From Chrysophaeum taylorii (lineage: Eukaryota > Sar > Pelagophyceae > Pelagomonadales > Pelagomonadaceae), in assembly GCA_029834535.1 (NCBI GenBank), contig JAQMWT010000005.1, positions 310,001 through 374,000 of the forward strand: DNA of 64,000 nucleotides, in the 5' to 3' direction. Made by a program: the position numbers and the translations under genes. Below the pieces are notes generated by a model. That model saw only the letters and a program-made list of their open reading frames with translations, made no database searches and was not told the DNA's origin. Positions 48,484-57,285 of the stretch are shown here, one piece after another. Position 1 is the stretch's first letter. Every line of letters begins with the position of its first letter.

Positions 48484-49266
48484 ATGGGCCAGTGTTGGTC
48501 GAGCGCGGAGGACCACGAGTTCGCATTCGAACATCTGAAAGTGGTGCGGGTATCACGCGAGCCAAAGGTGACAGAGGTCCGGGATGTAACGTTCCGGTCA
48601 TTTTGCGGGACCTCTACATCCGCGCCCGAGGGTCTTATGGACTGGGTCTATGAGGGAGAGTCGACGCACGGGAACCCGCTGCCATCGGAGCCATCGGAAT
48701 CGCGGCGTGCGTGGTTCAAGTGGATAACGAAGTGGTGCATTTCGAGTACGCTCCACAAAAAAGGAGGTTCCGTGTACGCGCTCGTTGACAACGGTCGTGT
48801 CGTTGCGGCGACCTCTATCTTTTGTGTGAGCAACAAGCCGATCTACAAGAGGAGCTATGTCGACTTCGTGAAGCTCTTGCTCACGGTGGGAGCCCCCCCG
48901 AAAAGTGAGGGCAAACCCGGGACGATGGAACGGCTGGGAGCTCTTGAGACTGTCTGCCAAGGACTGCATCACCGCCATGCGCCCGGGCCGCACCTTTTCG
49001 TCTACACATGTGCCGTCGACCTCGAATGCCAAGGTAAGGGCTACGGCAGTGTGCTATTGCGCTTCCTAGGGAGTCTCGCCGATGAGGATGGTGTCCCAGT
49101 CTATCTCGAGTCGACAGGGGAGCGCAACCTGGCATTTTATGAAAAAAAGGGAGGCTTCGCCATTGCCGAAAAAGCTATAATTTCCCATAGTGACTTGACC
49201 TATGACGGCTCCGGCGGCGTAAACGCAATGGTTCGTCCAGCCAAGGCCCCAACTGGTCGCGGCTAA
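48484..49266 (+). CDS. GNAT-family acetyltransferase with N-terminal acylation motif, copy 2
   Basis: 260 residues, exactly as long as copy 1, with 12 amino-acid differences that I could count (about 95% identical). The acetyl-CoA loop (Q-G-K-G-Y-G) and MGQCWS start are conserved. Differences include V-I/T-E-A/V, SSA/TLHKK, IFY/CVSN, GLR/HHRH, YTF/CAVDL, FYK/EKKGGFD/AI and SHG/SD. Several are non-conservative, and the frames remain open in both copies, so both may be expressed or the duplication may be recent. The sequence 5' of this copy differs from copy 1 through the R3 element, so the promoters may differ. Confidence 0.85.
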   Translation: MGQCWSSAEDHEFAFEHLKVVRVSREPKVTEVRDVTFRSFCGTSTSAPEGLMDWVYEGESTHGNPLPSEPSESRRAWFKWITKWCISSTLHKKGGSVYALVDNGRVVAATSIFCVSNKPIYKRSYVDFVKLLLTVGAPPKSEGKPGTMERLGALETVCQGLHHRHAPGPHLFVYTCAVDLECQGKGYGSVLLRFLGSLADEDGVPVYLESTGERNLAFYEKKGGFAIAEKAIISHSDLTYDGSGGVNAMVRPAKAPTGRG

Positions 49267-49748
49267 ATACCACCACCGATCCCTTTTTTGCTTGCGTGAT
49301 TGCCTATTTGTTTGTTTTGTCGCTTGTTTGTTTGTTGGCCGTAAACATCGGGATTAAAATGCAACGACGACCAATGGGCTCATCGCAGCCAGCGTCAGGG
49401 CCGTAGTCCCGTCGAGCCCGCCTTTCCCCGCGCTTTGCTACGGTGTATTCTGGCTCTTCGAGCTTGGATGTTTTTTTATTCGAGCTTGGAAGTTGCTTGA
49501 TACTACTCTCCTCTTTTCCATTCCCTTGTAAGGCTTCATTCTGATTCTTGAGTTTGGGGAGGGGGTGCTTGCCATAATATCACTGTGTTGTCTCCCCTTC
49601 CACCTTTTCTCCGTTTGGTTTATCGAGCGCTCCTGTTTTGGCCGATGTTATCAATTTTCATATTCCGCAGGAATACACCCGAATCTCTCATGCCTCCGAA
49701 GAGGTCTGAAGTTAGTCACACCCGAATCTGCCCCAGTTGGTAAGTCTG

Positions 49749-50168
49749 ATGAACACCACCGAGTTGTTGCGGTGCGAAGCGGCCGAGGCGTGCATGGTGG
49801 CGCTGGCAGCTCATGCGGCAGGGTTGGAAGAGGAGCTCGCTCTCGCCCGCGAGAAAAGAAGTAATGATGCTTGCGAGGTGGAGTCGCGGCTCGAGGTGCG
49901 GAAGATGTCGGCGCGAATCGAGGCGCTCGAGAAGCGCGTGCGGAACGCGCGGCTTGTCAGCGACAAGTCGGAGCGGCTGGCGGCCGAGGCGGTCATCGAG
50001 CAGCTCGCGGCGAAGCGCGAGGCGAGGGTCTCGAGCGAGTCCCGCCCGCCGCGGTCAATGCGGCGGACAGCTGGGCTACCGTTTCCATGCGGTCGGCTGG
50101 GGTGCCGTTCGAAGTTCCCTCGGTCGGAAGCACCCGCAACCGAGTTTCTTGATTTAGTTCATGGGTAA
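49749..50168 (+). pseudogene. Truncated duplicate of the ankyrin/coiled-coil gene fused to repeat R4
   Basis: Residues 1-97 from ATG 49749 correspond to residues 1-103 of the 44557 gene (MN..E..RCEAAEACMVALAA...EARVSSE), with one ELALARE unit deleted. After 50039 the frame runs into repeat R4 (SRPPRSMRRTAGLPFPCGRLG...) and stops at 50168. The ankyrin portion is missing. It lies inverted relative to the intact gene because it is the end of the right duplication arm. Confidence 0.8.
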
Positions 50169-50207
50169 TCAATCATGGCGGGTTTGGCAAACCGTTACAC
50201 TGTGTCT
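50040..50207 (+). repeat. Repeat R4, first half (split by LINE-like insertions)
   Basis: Identical in layout to the intact minus-strand copy at 52358-52696, from the block cgcccgccgcggtcaatgcg to CGTTACACTGTGTC (50194-50207). The second half resumes at 51575 after 1367 bp of inserted elements. It encodes a short open stretch in all three locations but nothing recognisable. Confidence 0.8.
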
Positions 50208-50523
50208 TCATTATTGACTTTAAAGGTCGACTAAGAGGGGGATTTGTGTGTGGTGCATGAAGGACGGCCGGTTGGCAGCCGGAACGTTCGCAGTGGGACG
50301 GGGTATGGCCGGGGGGCGAAGACGGAAGGTTATCGACGAGTTGGTTGTCAGTCACATCGCGGTCTCCTCGTCGCATGGCGACAAGCTTGATGGTCACTCT
50401 CCGCCGACCGACCTTTCGGCACTCCTCGTCTACAGGCCCGTGATTCCGGACTGGCTCCTGTCGGTCCGGCCTGGCTTCCATGCTCGGGAGAGGTCTGAAG
50501 TTAGTTTTAGTTAGCATGAAGGA
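50208..50523 (-). mobile_element. LINE-like R2 tail fragment, itself split by R3
   Basis: A 3'-terminal fragment in minus orientation (tttaaaggtcgactaagagg at 50220-50239) lies directly after the 14-bp R4 target CGTTACACTGTGTC. The second copy of the target, CGCTATACTGTGTC, follows at 50524-50537. Within it, the R3 copy at 50267-50513 is inserted. The original insert was therefore only about 60 bp long, a strongly 5'-truncated LINE copy. Confidence 0.7.
50267..50513 (+). mobile_element. TTAG-tailed retroelement R3, diverged copy, with 11-12 bp target duplication
   Basis: About 247 bp. It ends gaggtctgaagttagtttta and TTAG, and is flanked by GCATGAAGGACG (50255-50266 and 50514-50525). It is clearly less similar to the 48.0 and 62.6 kb copies than these are to each other, so it is older or from another subfamily. 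Confidence 0.75.
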
Positions 50524-50537
50524 CGCTATACTGTGTC

Positions 50538-51574
50538 TTTAAACGTCGACTGCTAAGAGGGGGGTGTGCGTGGGGAGCATGAAGGATGTGGGTGGGTTTG
50601 TGGGGTAGGAGGGATGTGCCTGACGGGCGGAGATAAGTACGCGGGACCTAGTCGGGGTCATCGCCAAGTCGTGGGGCAGGCGAAGAGAGGACGGGCCCCG
50701 CCCGTAGGTCGTACGCATGCTGCCGCCGGACGTATGTGCGACGAAGGGTGACGTCCTGCTGGGATCGGGCGGCCTGGGTGGGGTTCCCCGAGGCGGCGAC
50801 ATGGGTGAGGGCGGTGAGGGCACAACGAGCCCGGCCTTATGCGTTGGCGATCCCCCACTCACCGTAGATGCGGCGAGTTTGGGCCGCCTTTGCCTCTGTG
50901 AAGTTGGCGCGGCCGCTTGCCACCCAGGTTCGCGCAGCGATGCGCTCTGCGTATGTTTGGGCGAGAGCGTGGCACGCCGCGCTGGCCTCTCCGAAGGCAC
51001 CAAAGACGAGGCCGGCGACGGTGCCGTAGCTACGTAGCCGCTGTTCGACAGGGCCCAAGAAGCCAGGCGGTGGTGCTGTACCCGGCTGGGGGATGATGGC
51101 GTCGATGCCGCGGGCGTGAGCGAGGTATTCGGAGTGGACTTGCGCTGCGCGCCGATCGACAGGCGACGGGTGGGAGGGATGGAGGGCGTGGGCGGTGTAG
51201 AACGAACCCCAAGCGAGGGTTTTGATGTCGTAGAGCTGCTCCTTGTTGTCGAGCGTGGTGAGGGTGTCTGGGACGACGTGGCGACGGGCGAGATTGCCTC
51301 GGTACCGGCCGTAGAGGCGCGTGCGAATGGTAGGGGCGACGACGTCAGCAAAGATACCGAAAACCTCGGACAGGGCTGGGATGCCGGCCTCTTTGACGCT
51401 GCAGAGAACGCAGTCGAGCTGGCCGTCATGCCAGGTGGTCCGCGCTCCTCCGCGGTTGACAAGGTTGGCCTGCGAGAGAAGCACCTTGCCGTGAGCGTCG
51501 AGAACGACGTCAGTGCCCAGAATGCGAGTGCCCACGAGGCCCGAACAAGCTGGAGAGGGGTAGCCAAAGTACTG
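50538..51574 (-). mobile_element. LINE-like element R2, longest copy, with 14-bp target duplication
   Basis: 1037 bp in minus orientation, flanked by CGCTATACTGTGTC (50524-50537) and CGCTACACTGTGTC (51575-51588). It carries the codons for the C-terminal part of an element-encoded protein (described for 50837-51574). After the coding part it has a 3' untranslated region of about 300 bp that ends with CCCCTCTTAGCAGTCGAC and a short A-rich tail. The same 3' end occurs at 2.6, 38.8, 42.2, 45.9, 46.1, 50.2 and 61.7 kb, all truncated. 5' truncation and target duplication fit target-primed reverse transcription. Confidence 0.8.
50837..51574 (-). pseudogene. C-terminal fragment of a LINE-like element protein
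   Basis: A frame of about 246 codons (it continues into flanking R4 to an ATG at 51598, but that ATG is host sequence). Visible motifs are GTRILGTDVVLDAHGKVLL, LYDIKTLAWGSFYTA, VDRRAAQVHSEYLAHARGID and GLVFGAFGEASAACHALAQ. The last, G-[LV]-V-F-G-[AG]-[FW]-G-E-[ATV]-S, followed by an alpha-helical stretch, is a pattern I associate with the C-terminus of LINE-type proteins in algae. The D-I-K-T and E-Y motifs suggest a nuclease-like fold, which I cannot prove. The reverse transcriptase part is missing. Confidence 0.55.
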
Positions 51575-51750
51575 CGCTACACTGTGTCGCTCAAACATGA
51601 TGGGTTTGAGCCCGAAACCATCAAGGATAATGAGCAGGCCGAGGGACGGTTGACGTATTTCGGGCGCCGTGGCCCGTAGGCGGCTCTCTCTCGAGGGAAG
51701 TCCCCCGATCTTCGGCGCTTAGGGCGGGTTATCTGCGTGAATACGAAAGG
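51575..51750 (+). repeat. Repeat R4, second half
   Basis: Resumes after the LINE-like insert with cgctacactgtgtcgctcaa and continues to about 51750 (gtgaatacgaaa). It pairs as an inverted repeat with 52358-52535. Confidence 0.8.
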
Positions 51751-52357
51751 ACTGGCGACTCAAGCGAGGCGAAGTGATGGTGGGCATTCTTGTATTTTGT
51801 AGTCGCAGAGAGAGGTGGTTGTGGCGGCGGTGACGAGGAGGATCTACGAAGTGAGGTTTGCGCGCTAACTGGGTTTGGTGCTAAGAGATTTCGAAGGAGC
51901 TAGGAGGAGTGCTGTTGATGATCATGGCTCCGCGCCGCACTTTCTAGAGCTATGCGAATTCAGCACGGTCAAGCGAGCCCTCAAAACACCGCCCGTGTCC
52001 AGTCCTGCGGGCGAGATCCCTATTTCCAAGAGAGAGAGAAAGAAGCGCGGTGGTGTTGGAGAGTGGCTTGGCGCTTTTTGCGGACCTGCCGGTGGCTGTC
52101 TCGTTGGCGTGTGCATAGAACTCGTATTCTAACGAGCTGAGAAAAAGTGATGTAGTGCTGGCGCACCTCCGTCGTTGACCCTCGATTTGTGCACCTGTGC
52201 GAAGTTTTGTCAGCTTTGTGCTTGATTCGCAGCTTGCGTAATCGCCCGTCAGTCCTTACTCCCATCCATAGCGCGTCGTGCGAACGTCTACGAGCTGCTT
52301 CGTGCTGCTACATCCCACTCCATTTCCTGCCCTATCCGCTCTTCTCGAGCTCTTCCA
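51751..52357. other. Spacer between two inverted R4 copies; no gene
   Basis: About 600 bp. Frames of 60-93 codons on both strands have no recognisable content. Could be the inner part of a larger unidentified element bounded by R4. Confidence 0.4.
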
Positions 52358-52696
52358 GTCATTTCGTATTCACGCAGGTAACCCGCCCTAAGCGCCAAAG
52401 ATCGGGGGACTTCCCTCGAGAGAGGGCCGCCTACGGCCCACCGCGCCCGAAATACGTCAACCGTCCCTAGGCCTGCTCATAATCCTTGATGGTTTCGGGC
52501 TCAAACCCATCATGTTCGAGCGACACAGTGTAGCGGTTTGCCAAACCCGTCATGATTGACCACCCATGAACTAAATTAAGAAACTCGGTTGCGGGTGCTT
52601 CCGACCGAGGGAATTTCGAACGGCACCCCAGCCGACCGCATGGAAACGGTAGCCCAGCTGTCCGCCGCATTGACCGCGGCGGGCGGGGCTTCTTCA
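52358..52696 (-). repeat. Repeat R4, intact copy (empty target site)
   Basis: About 339 bp. It has the 14-bp site CGCTACACTGTGTC (52526-52539 on the minus strand) uninterrupted, which gives the pre-insertion state of the copy at 50040-51750. The open frame through it has 76 codons but shows no family resemblance. Its terminal bases do not form an obvious terminal repeat. Confidence 0.8.
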
Positions 52697-53429
52697 ACTC
52701 CTTCGACGCACCGCCTGGTTTACGAATAGATCAAACACGCGACGATAATCCTTCTTTTGATGTCACGGTTAACCCGGCCCATCAATATGACCTATTTGAA
52801 CCCGTTCTGGTGGCAGCCCGTTGTGATGGCCATCATGACCAGATTGGCTTACCCCAAGCATCACGACACGGGGGTCGCAACGAAGACAAGGACACACGTG
52901 GACAATGCACGAGCGCACATCAAGGCGCGAGCAGATTGACAATGGCGGGCGGAGGTGGGCAACGACGCGGCAGTCGCCACGGAGACAAGAAGGCACGAGC
53001 GGGTGTACACGTGCGGGCGGTAGAAGGTGACGACACGGCGCTTGCTAGGCATGCAGCCGAGCGTGCGCGCAACACCTAATTTCACAGGCCAAGTCGAACC
53101 ATGGCGCGCAATCTGCGGCGCGTCCTTTGCGCGGTAGATCCCTTTCAGCTTGCGCTGTACTCCGACGCCTCACTTCACCCGCGTGCTACACGTTTAACTC
53201 GCGTCGCCTCGAGGCCTTTTTCGAAAAGCCAAGTAATAAGGCGATAACGACTGCGGAGAGGCTGCCGCGTGTTCGCTGCTGGGGAAGAAGTCGCGTGCCT
53301 CCGAATCCTCAACGGACCCAAAATTCTCCTGCCCAACCAACGGCTCGATTAAGCATCACGCGTGGCAGTCGCTGTCGTCGTCGTCGTCGTCGTCGTCGTT
53401 ATCCCCCCGACGACGACGGCGAGACTTGC
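52697..53429. other. Intergenic; no supported gene
   Basis: About 730 bp. A plus frame at 53127-53474 encodes an Arg-rich C-terminus from a (GTC)n microsatellite (53372-53400), which is probably not real. Confidence 0.4.
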
Positions 53430-54904
53430 GGCCATGGTGTTTTTTTACGTCGGATAATTCTGCTGCTTGGATAAGCAGACGAGGATCTGTGACGTCGAGG
53501 TGGGCGTCGATGCGGTCGAGGATGTCGTCCTTGGTGAGCGAGGCGCGTCAAGGACGAGGCCGTGCGCCGCGCAGACGGCACGTAGCGCGTCAGCGGGCAT
53601 CGATGCGTATTGGGGGGTAGGGACGCGGCCGTGAGGCGGGTCGTCTTGGCGTCGGGGTTGTCGGCAAGGAGGCGGCTACCGTTGTCGTGCTTGGCAGCGG
53701 CGAGAGTGACGAGGGCCTCGCGGGTCGTGGTCTTGGCGTCGGCGATCTCGGCGAGCGCGGCGTCGCGAAGCATCCAGAGGGTTCGGTCGTGGCGCCCATG
53801 GCCTCCCAGGTCGCTCGGGCTTGCGTGTCCTCCTGGGCGTCGAGGGTTCTCGAGCGCGCGGCTTCGTGCGCGTTTGCCGCGTCGAGCTTTTCTCGGTGCA
53901 CGGCGCATTTGGCTGGGTCGCAGGTGGCGTCGATGTGATCCTGCTTGTCATCGCGCGACGTGCCTTCTACGAAAAACTCGCCGTAGCGCGGGCAGTCGTC
54001 TCAGAGGCCGAGGAGAAAGAGTGTCTCGACGTCGACGGTCGCGTCGCCGCCGGCGCTTGGCCCTGCACTTCTGGATGGCATCGTGGTCCTGGCGCGGCCA
54101 GGACGTCGCGCATCGCGCGCTCGGAAATGTGGTACGAGAAGAAGCCTTAGGTCCGGTCGCAGCGAGCACACCGGATCTTGGCGTGGAAGCGCGAGGGTTC
54201 GTAGGAAAAGCACCCGCCGCACTTCCTACACTCGAGTATCGCGGTCATGCACCCAAACGAGCACATGTACATGCAGAGGCCGGTCATGAGGAGATTGTAC
54301 GCGTAATCGGGCAGGCCTTCGTTTCGAGACTCGCCCCGCGGCTCGAGGCACCGCGGTCACCGTACGCGCGTCCGCACGCACCCCTCGTTCGAGCGCTCGA
54401 GATCAGTCGTTTTCGCCTTCTTCGTCTCAATCTTCTCGAGGGCGGTCACGGCGGCCTGGAAGGCTCGCGTCGCGCCGTCGAATCCCCGGAGCTTGTCGGG
54501 GTGAATTGCGAACGTTCCTGTACGCCTTCTGGAGATCCGCGACGGGCGAGGTCCGGGTGAGGGGAGCCTCCGACTCGAGCGACAAGACGCCCTCGTAGTC
54601 GCTGGACTCGGCGAGCTCCAGCACGAGCCTCGCGACGCTCTCGCCGCCGGAACGACTAGTCCCGGAGGACGACCGTAGCGCCCCCACGACGCCCTCGAGA
54701 AGCTCGTCGGTCGTGCCCATCGGATTCACGCCCAGCCGTGCCGCTACTTTCTTGAGTTCGCCGACCTTGAGCTCGAACGGCGACGTGCCGTTCTCCGTCT
54801 TGAGACCCTTGGCCTCGCTGAACAGCCGCAGCCGCCACTTGGTTCGCCTTGCACCTCACCTTGAGCTTGGCAGCGCTCAGGCCCTCGACGTCGTCGTCGT
54901 TCAT
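53430..54904 (-). pseudogene. SAP plus J-domain protein gene with several frame breaks
   Basis: Coding-like sequence runs on the minus strand from ATG 54904 (MNDDDVEGLSAAKLKVRCKANQ). Then it changes frame to a SAP-like helix-loop-helix (ELKVGELKKVAARLGVNPMGTTDELL, ~54765-54690) and VARLVLELAESSDYEGVLSL. It then shows the J-domain as SPVADLQKAYRN in one frame and AIHPDKLRGFDGATRAFQAAVTALEKI in another (54545-54430), with the H-P-D motif intact. Further on is a zinc-ribbon-like C-x2-C...C-x2-C (CRKCGGCF and CARC, 54240-54160) ended by a stop. The C-terminal part (53900-53590) is Ala-rich. J-domains stimulate Hsp70; the SAP fold binds nucleic acids. At least three frameshifts; sequence errors cannot be excluded because the rest is well preserved. 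Confidence 0.65.
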
Positions 54905-54955
54905 GATGATGATCCGGGGTCAACGACGCGTCGACGCTTAATTACCCTCTTCGGA
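54905..54955. promoter_or_regulatory. Divergent 51-bp gap between SAP/J gene and SWIM-RING gene
   Basis: Both starts point away from each other with 51 bp between them, so any promoter is shared. Contains cgacgcgtcgacg (54924-54936), a short palindrome-like stretch. Inference from spacing only. Confidence 0.3.
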
Positions 54956-55846
54956 ATGTCACGGCACAAGCGCAAGGCGGCGGCGTCATCCGAGGACGAG
55001 GACGAGGTGGAGTGTTGGACAGCCTCGTACCTTCCTGTCGCGTCGGGCGAGAAGCGGCAGCGGCGGTGGTCCTCGCAGCCCAACGCCCAAGTCCGCCCCC
55101 GCATCGAACGCGCACTCTCGCAGCGGTTGTACCTGCTCGAGAAGGAGGACCTTGGTGCCGAGGAACGACTCTTCCGCGTCCTGGGGTCCACGGGGAACGC
55201 CTACGACGTCCGCATCTCGCGCTCCCCCTCGTGCTCGTGCCCCGACGCCCAGAAGGGCAACCTCTGCAAGCACCAGATTTTCGTCATGGTCCGCGTCCTC
55301 AAGTGCGACCGCGATGCTCCCATCGTCCACCAGCGCGCTCTTCTGGGGGTCGAACTCAAGTCCCTCTTCCACCGCTTCGACCAACGCCGCTGGCAGCCGC
55401 CCGAGGTCAACGAGGCGACGAAGCAAGCCTACCTCGAAGCGACGGGTCGCAGCCCCCGAAAGCCCGGCGACTCGAAAGTCAAGGTCCAACCCGACGATGA
55501 CAACTCCGGCGAGTGCAGCATCTGCTTCGAGGATATCGGCGGCGCCGCGCTCGTCCGCTGCGAGGTCCAGTGCCGCAAGGCCCTGCACCAGGCCTGCTTC
55601 GACCAGTGGGCTCGAGTCGCCGCCAACCTCACCTGTCCCAACTGCCGCGCGCCCTGGCCTTCCCGCGGAACTTCTCAGGTTGACTCTAGCGGCGTCGCTA
55701 CGCTGGAGGGCTACCTCAACTTCGCAGCCCCCCAGGGCCTCTCGACAGTACGCGACACCTCCACCTACGCCGACTTCCACGATTACCCTCGCTACCACCA
55801 TCGCTCCTCTTATCGCCGCCGCTACCGCGAAACTCTCCCGATTTGA
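54956..55846 (+). CDS. SWIM-plus-RING zinc finger protein (ZSWIM2/E3-ligase-like)
   Basis: 296 residues from ATG 54956 (the frame is open upstream across the divergent gene, with no support). An N-terminal acidic and basic lead is followed by the SWIM zinc finger C-S-C-P-D-A-Q-K-G-N-L-C-K-H at ~95-108, in the C-x-C-x(n)-C-x-H form, with the family's preceding beta strands (YDVRISRSPSC) and following helix (HQIFVMVRVL). A linker of about 70 residues leads to a RING finger at ~183-232: CSICFEDIGG, CEVQC, H-x2-C-F-x2-W and CPNCRAPW. Both finger types on one chain are typical for ZSWIM2-like E3 ubiquitin ligases, which act on protein turnover. The C-terminal 55 residues are Tyr/Arg-rich. No intron is needed. 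Confidence 0.85.
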   Translation: MSRHKRKAAASSEDEDEVECWTASYLPVASGEKRQRRWSSQPNAQVRPRIERALSQRLYLLEKEDLGAEERLFRVLGSTGNAYDVRISRSPSCSCPDAQKGNLCKHQIFVMVRVLKCDRDAPIVHQRALLGVELKSLFHRFDQRRWQPPEVNEATKQAYLEATGRSPRKPGDSKVKVQPDDDNSGECSICFEDIGGAALVRCEVQCRKALHQACFDQWARVAANLTCPNCRAPWPSRGTSQVDSSGVATLEGYLNFAAPQGLSTVRDTSTYADFHDYPRYHHRSSYRRRYRETLPI

Positions 55847-57285
55847 AGCGCCGTCCTTTCCCCCCTCGACGTACCTTTCTCTTTGCGCAAGCTCCGAAAA
55901 TTTAAATTAAACACGCGACGATCAATCATTGCCTGTGTAGCGATATTATAAGGGAGCGCCGCGGCGCCCCCCACGAGAGAACAAGCAAGGCACCTGGGCT
56001 TAGGAAGAGCTGCCGCCGACGACGACTACGGCACCGGCCTCGTGTGCGGCCACGGCCCTAGACGTTCTGGAATCGCGGACTTCGACGACATCGTCCGCTC
56101 CACCGAACCTCGAGGGCGATAAACAGGGCGTCATGTACCGTCGAGCGCGATCATGTCAGGGACCTTCTTAGGCGTCTGTTCTTTTTTGGAGACTGTGCTG
56201 CTCAGTAGTAGCCGAGACATTCGTTGTGTGCTGGAGTTCCGAGAGGACCACGCTGTTTGAGTCTAAAAGCAGCTCGTGAATCTAGATGGTAAGTCTCGTA
56301 GGGCAAAGCGTTCAAGACCTGGACGTTTTTCGATGACCCGTGGGGAAATAGTGGTCCGTGTAAACCTCATCTCGTTTACTTACAGCGTCGGTCGGATTGG
56401 CCGCTTCAGCTCGAGTTGCAAATGTCGAGTAATGGTTTCGCAGACTTAATCATTGGGCACGAACGGGTAGGCGGCAGGTAATGATTCCACCTCATCCTGT
56501 TGGTAGTTGCTCTGCTCTGAACTTTAGACTTGTTCCGTTCGTCGTCCAAATTCCATTCTGCTGGCAGTTCGGAGTTACGCATATGGAATGTAGTGGCTCG
56601 ATCGGATGCCCACGTGACCAGCGGTGGTGTGGTCGGTCCAGTTCGAGTTGAAATTCAGTTTCTTACTGGTGTTGGCGGTGATGCAGACCCTGCTGTAATC
56701 AATGTGTCAGTGCTAAAACACATCGTGGTTGTTTTGACGTTCGATTGTGTCGACGGATGATCATTACTGACCTAGCTATCGCTCCTCCCTTTGGGCACTG
56801 CCCATTCGCATGCATGAGAAACGCGCGCCTACAATCCGCGCACGTACTGGCAACAGCAAACCACCGCGGGTCCTTTTTTCATCAGCTGTGAAGAATTGCG
56901 GACGATCCGTAGTCGCCATGTTACTCCTCTGCCTCTTCACTTCATGCCTCAATCCTTTTTCGTCGGCCACATCGCTCGACGTGGGTTTGTTGTTCCTTGG
57001 CCACCAGGCAGGTCGACTGCGCTGAGCCAAAGACTTAAATTCAGCGTTGGAAAAGTTCACTATGTTGATCAACTTCACCAAGTTCACTTCAGATCTGTTT
57101 ACTTCACTTCAACACACTTCCCTAGACTTCTCCTATTAGAAAAAAGCCTTCATGTTCACTTCACTTTCATTCTCGAGGGCACAGGGCAGTACCGCCCCGT
57201 GCGCTTTGGGAGGGTTGAGTAGTAAACTCTCAACGTTGCTTATTAAATTCTAACTTCCGGATTGTTCTTCGAACGGCATTTGACG
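55847..57285. other. 1.4 kb without supported gene
   Basis: Frames of 70-108 codons without family content. At 57040-57165 a degenerate array of cttcacttca/agttcact units is present, similar to the units at 5319-5401 (complement) and 9698-9716. AT content is higher than in flanking genes. Confidence 0.4.

Larger units (their letters stand above)
47881..50039. repeat. Right arm of large inverted duplication, interrupted by a retroelement
   Basis: Contains, in opposite order to the left arm, the inner 106 bp (47881-47986), then after the inserted R3 element the second acetyltransferase and its downstream sequence (48429-49726), then the ankyrin-gene 5' copy (49727-50039). The arm ends where repeat R4 begins at 50040. 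It is unoccupied at the position where the left arm holds Helitron-like copy B. Confidence 0.9.

Noticed and set aside
49726-49727. Deletion of an element from the right arm instead of an insertion in the left
   Set aside because: The unoccupied site reads continuously with no footprint, and the occupied site obeys the A|T rule with no duplication, so insertion is simpler.
50539-51567. A 342-codon minus frame over the LINE-like copy
   Set aside because: Ser/Pro/Arg-rich shadow; the frame with GLVFGAFGEAS and LYDIKTLAWG motifs is a different one and is the coding frame.
51116-51679. Plus-strand frame of 187 codons ending in R4
   Set aside because: Runs across the element junction into R4 and is antisense to the LINE-like coding frame; no support as a gene.
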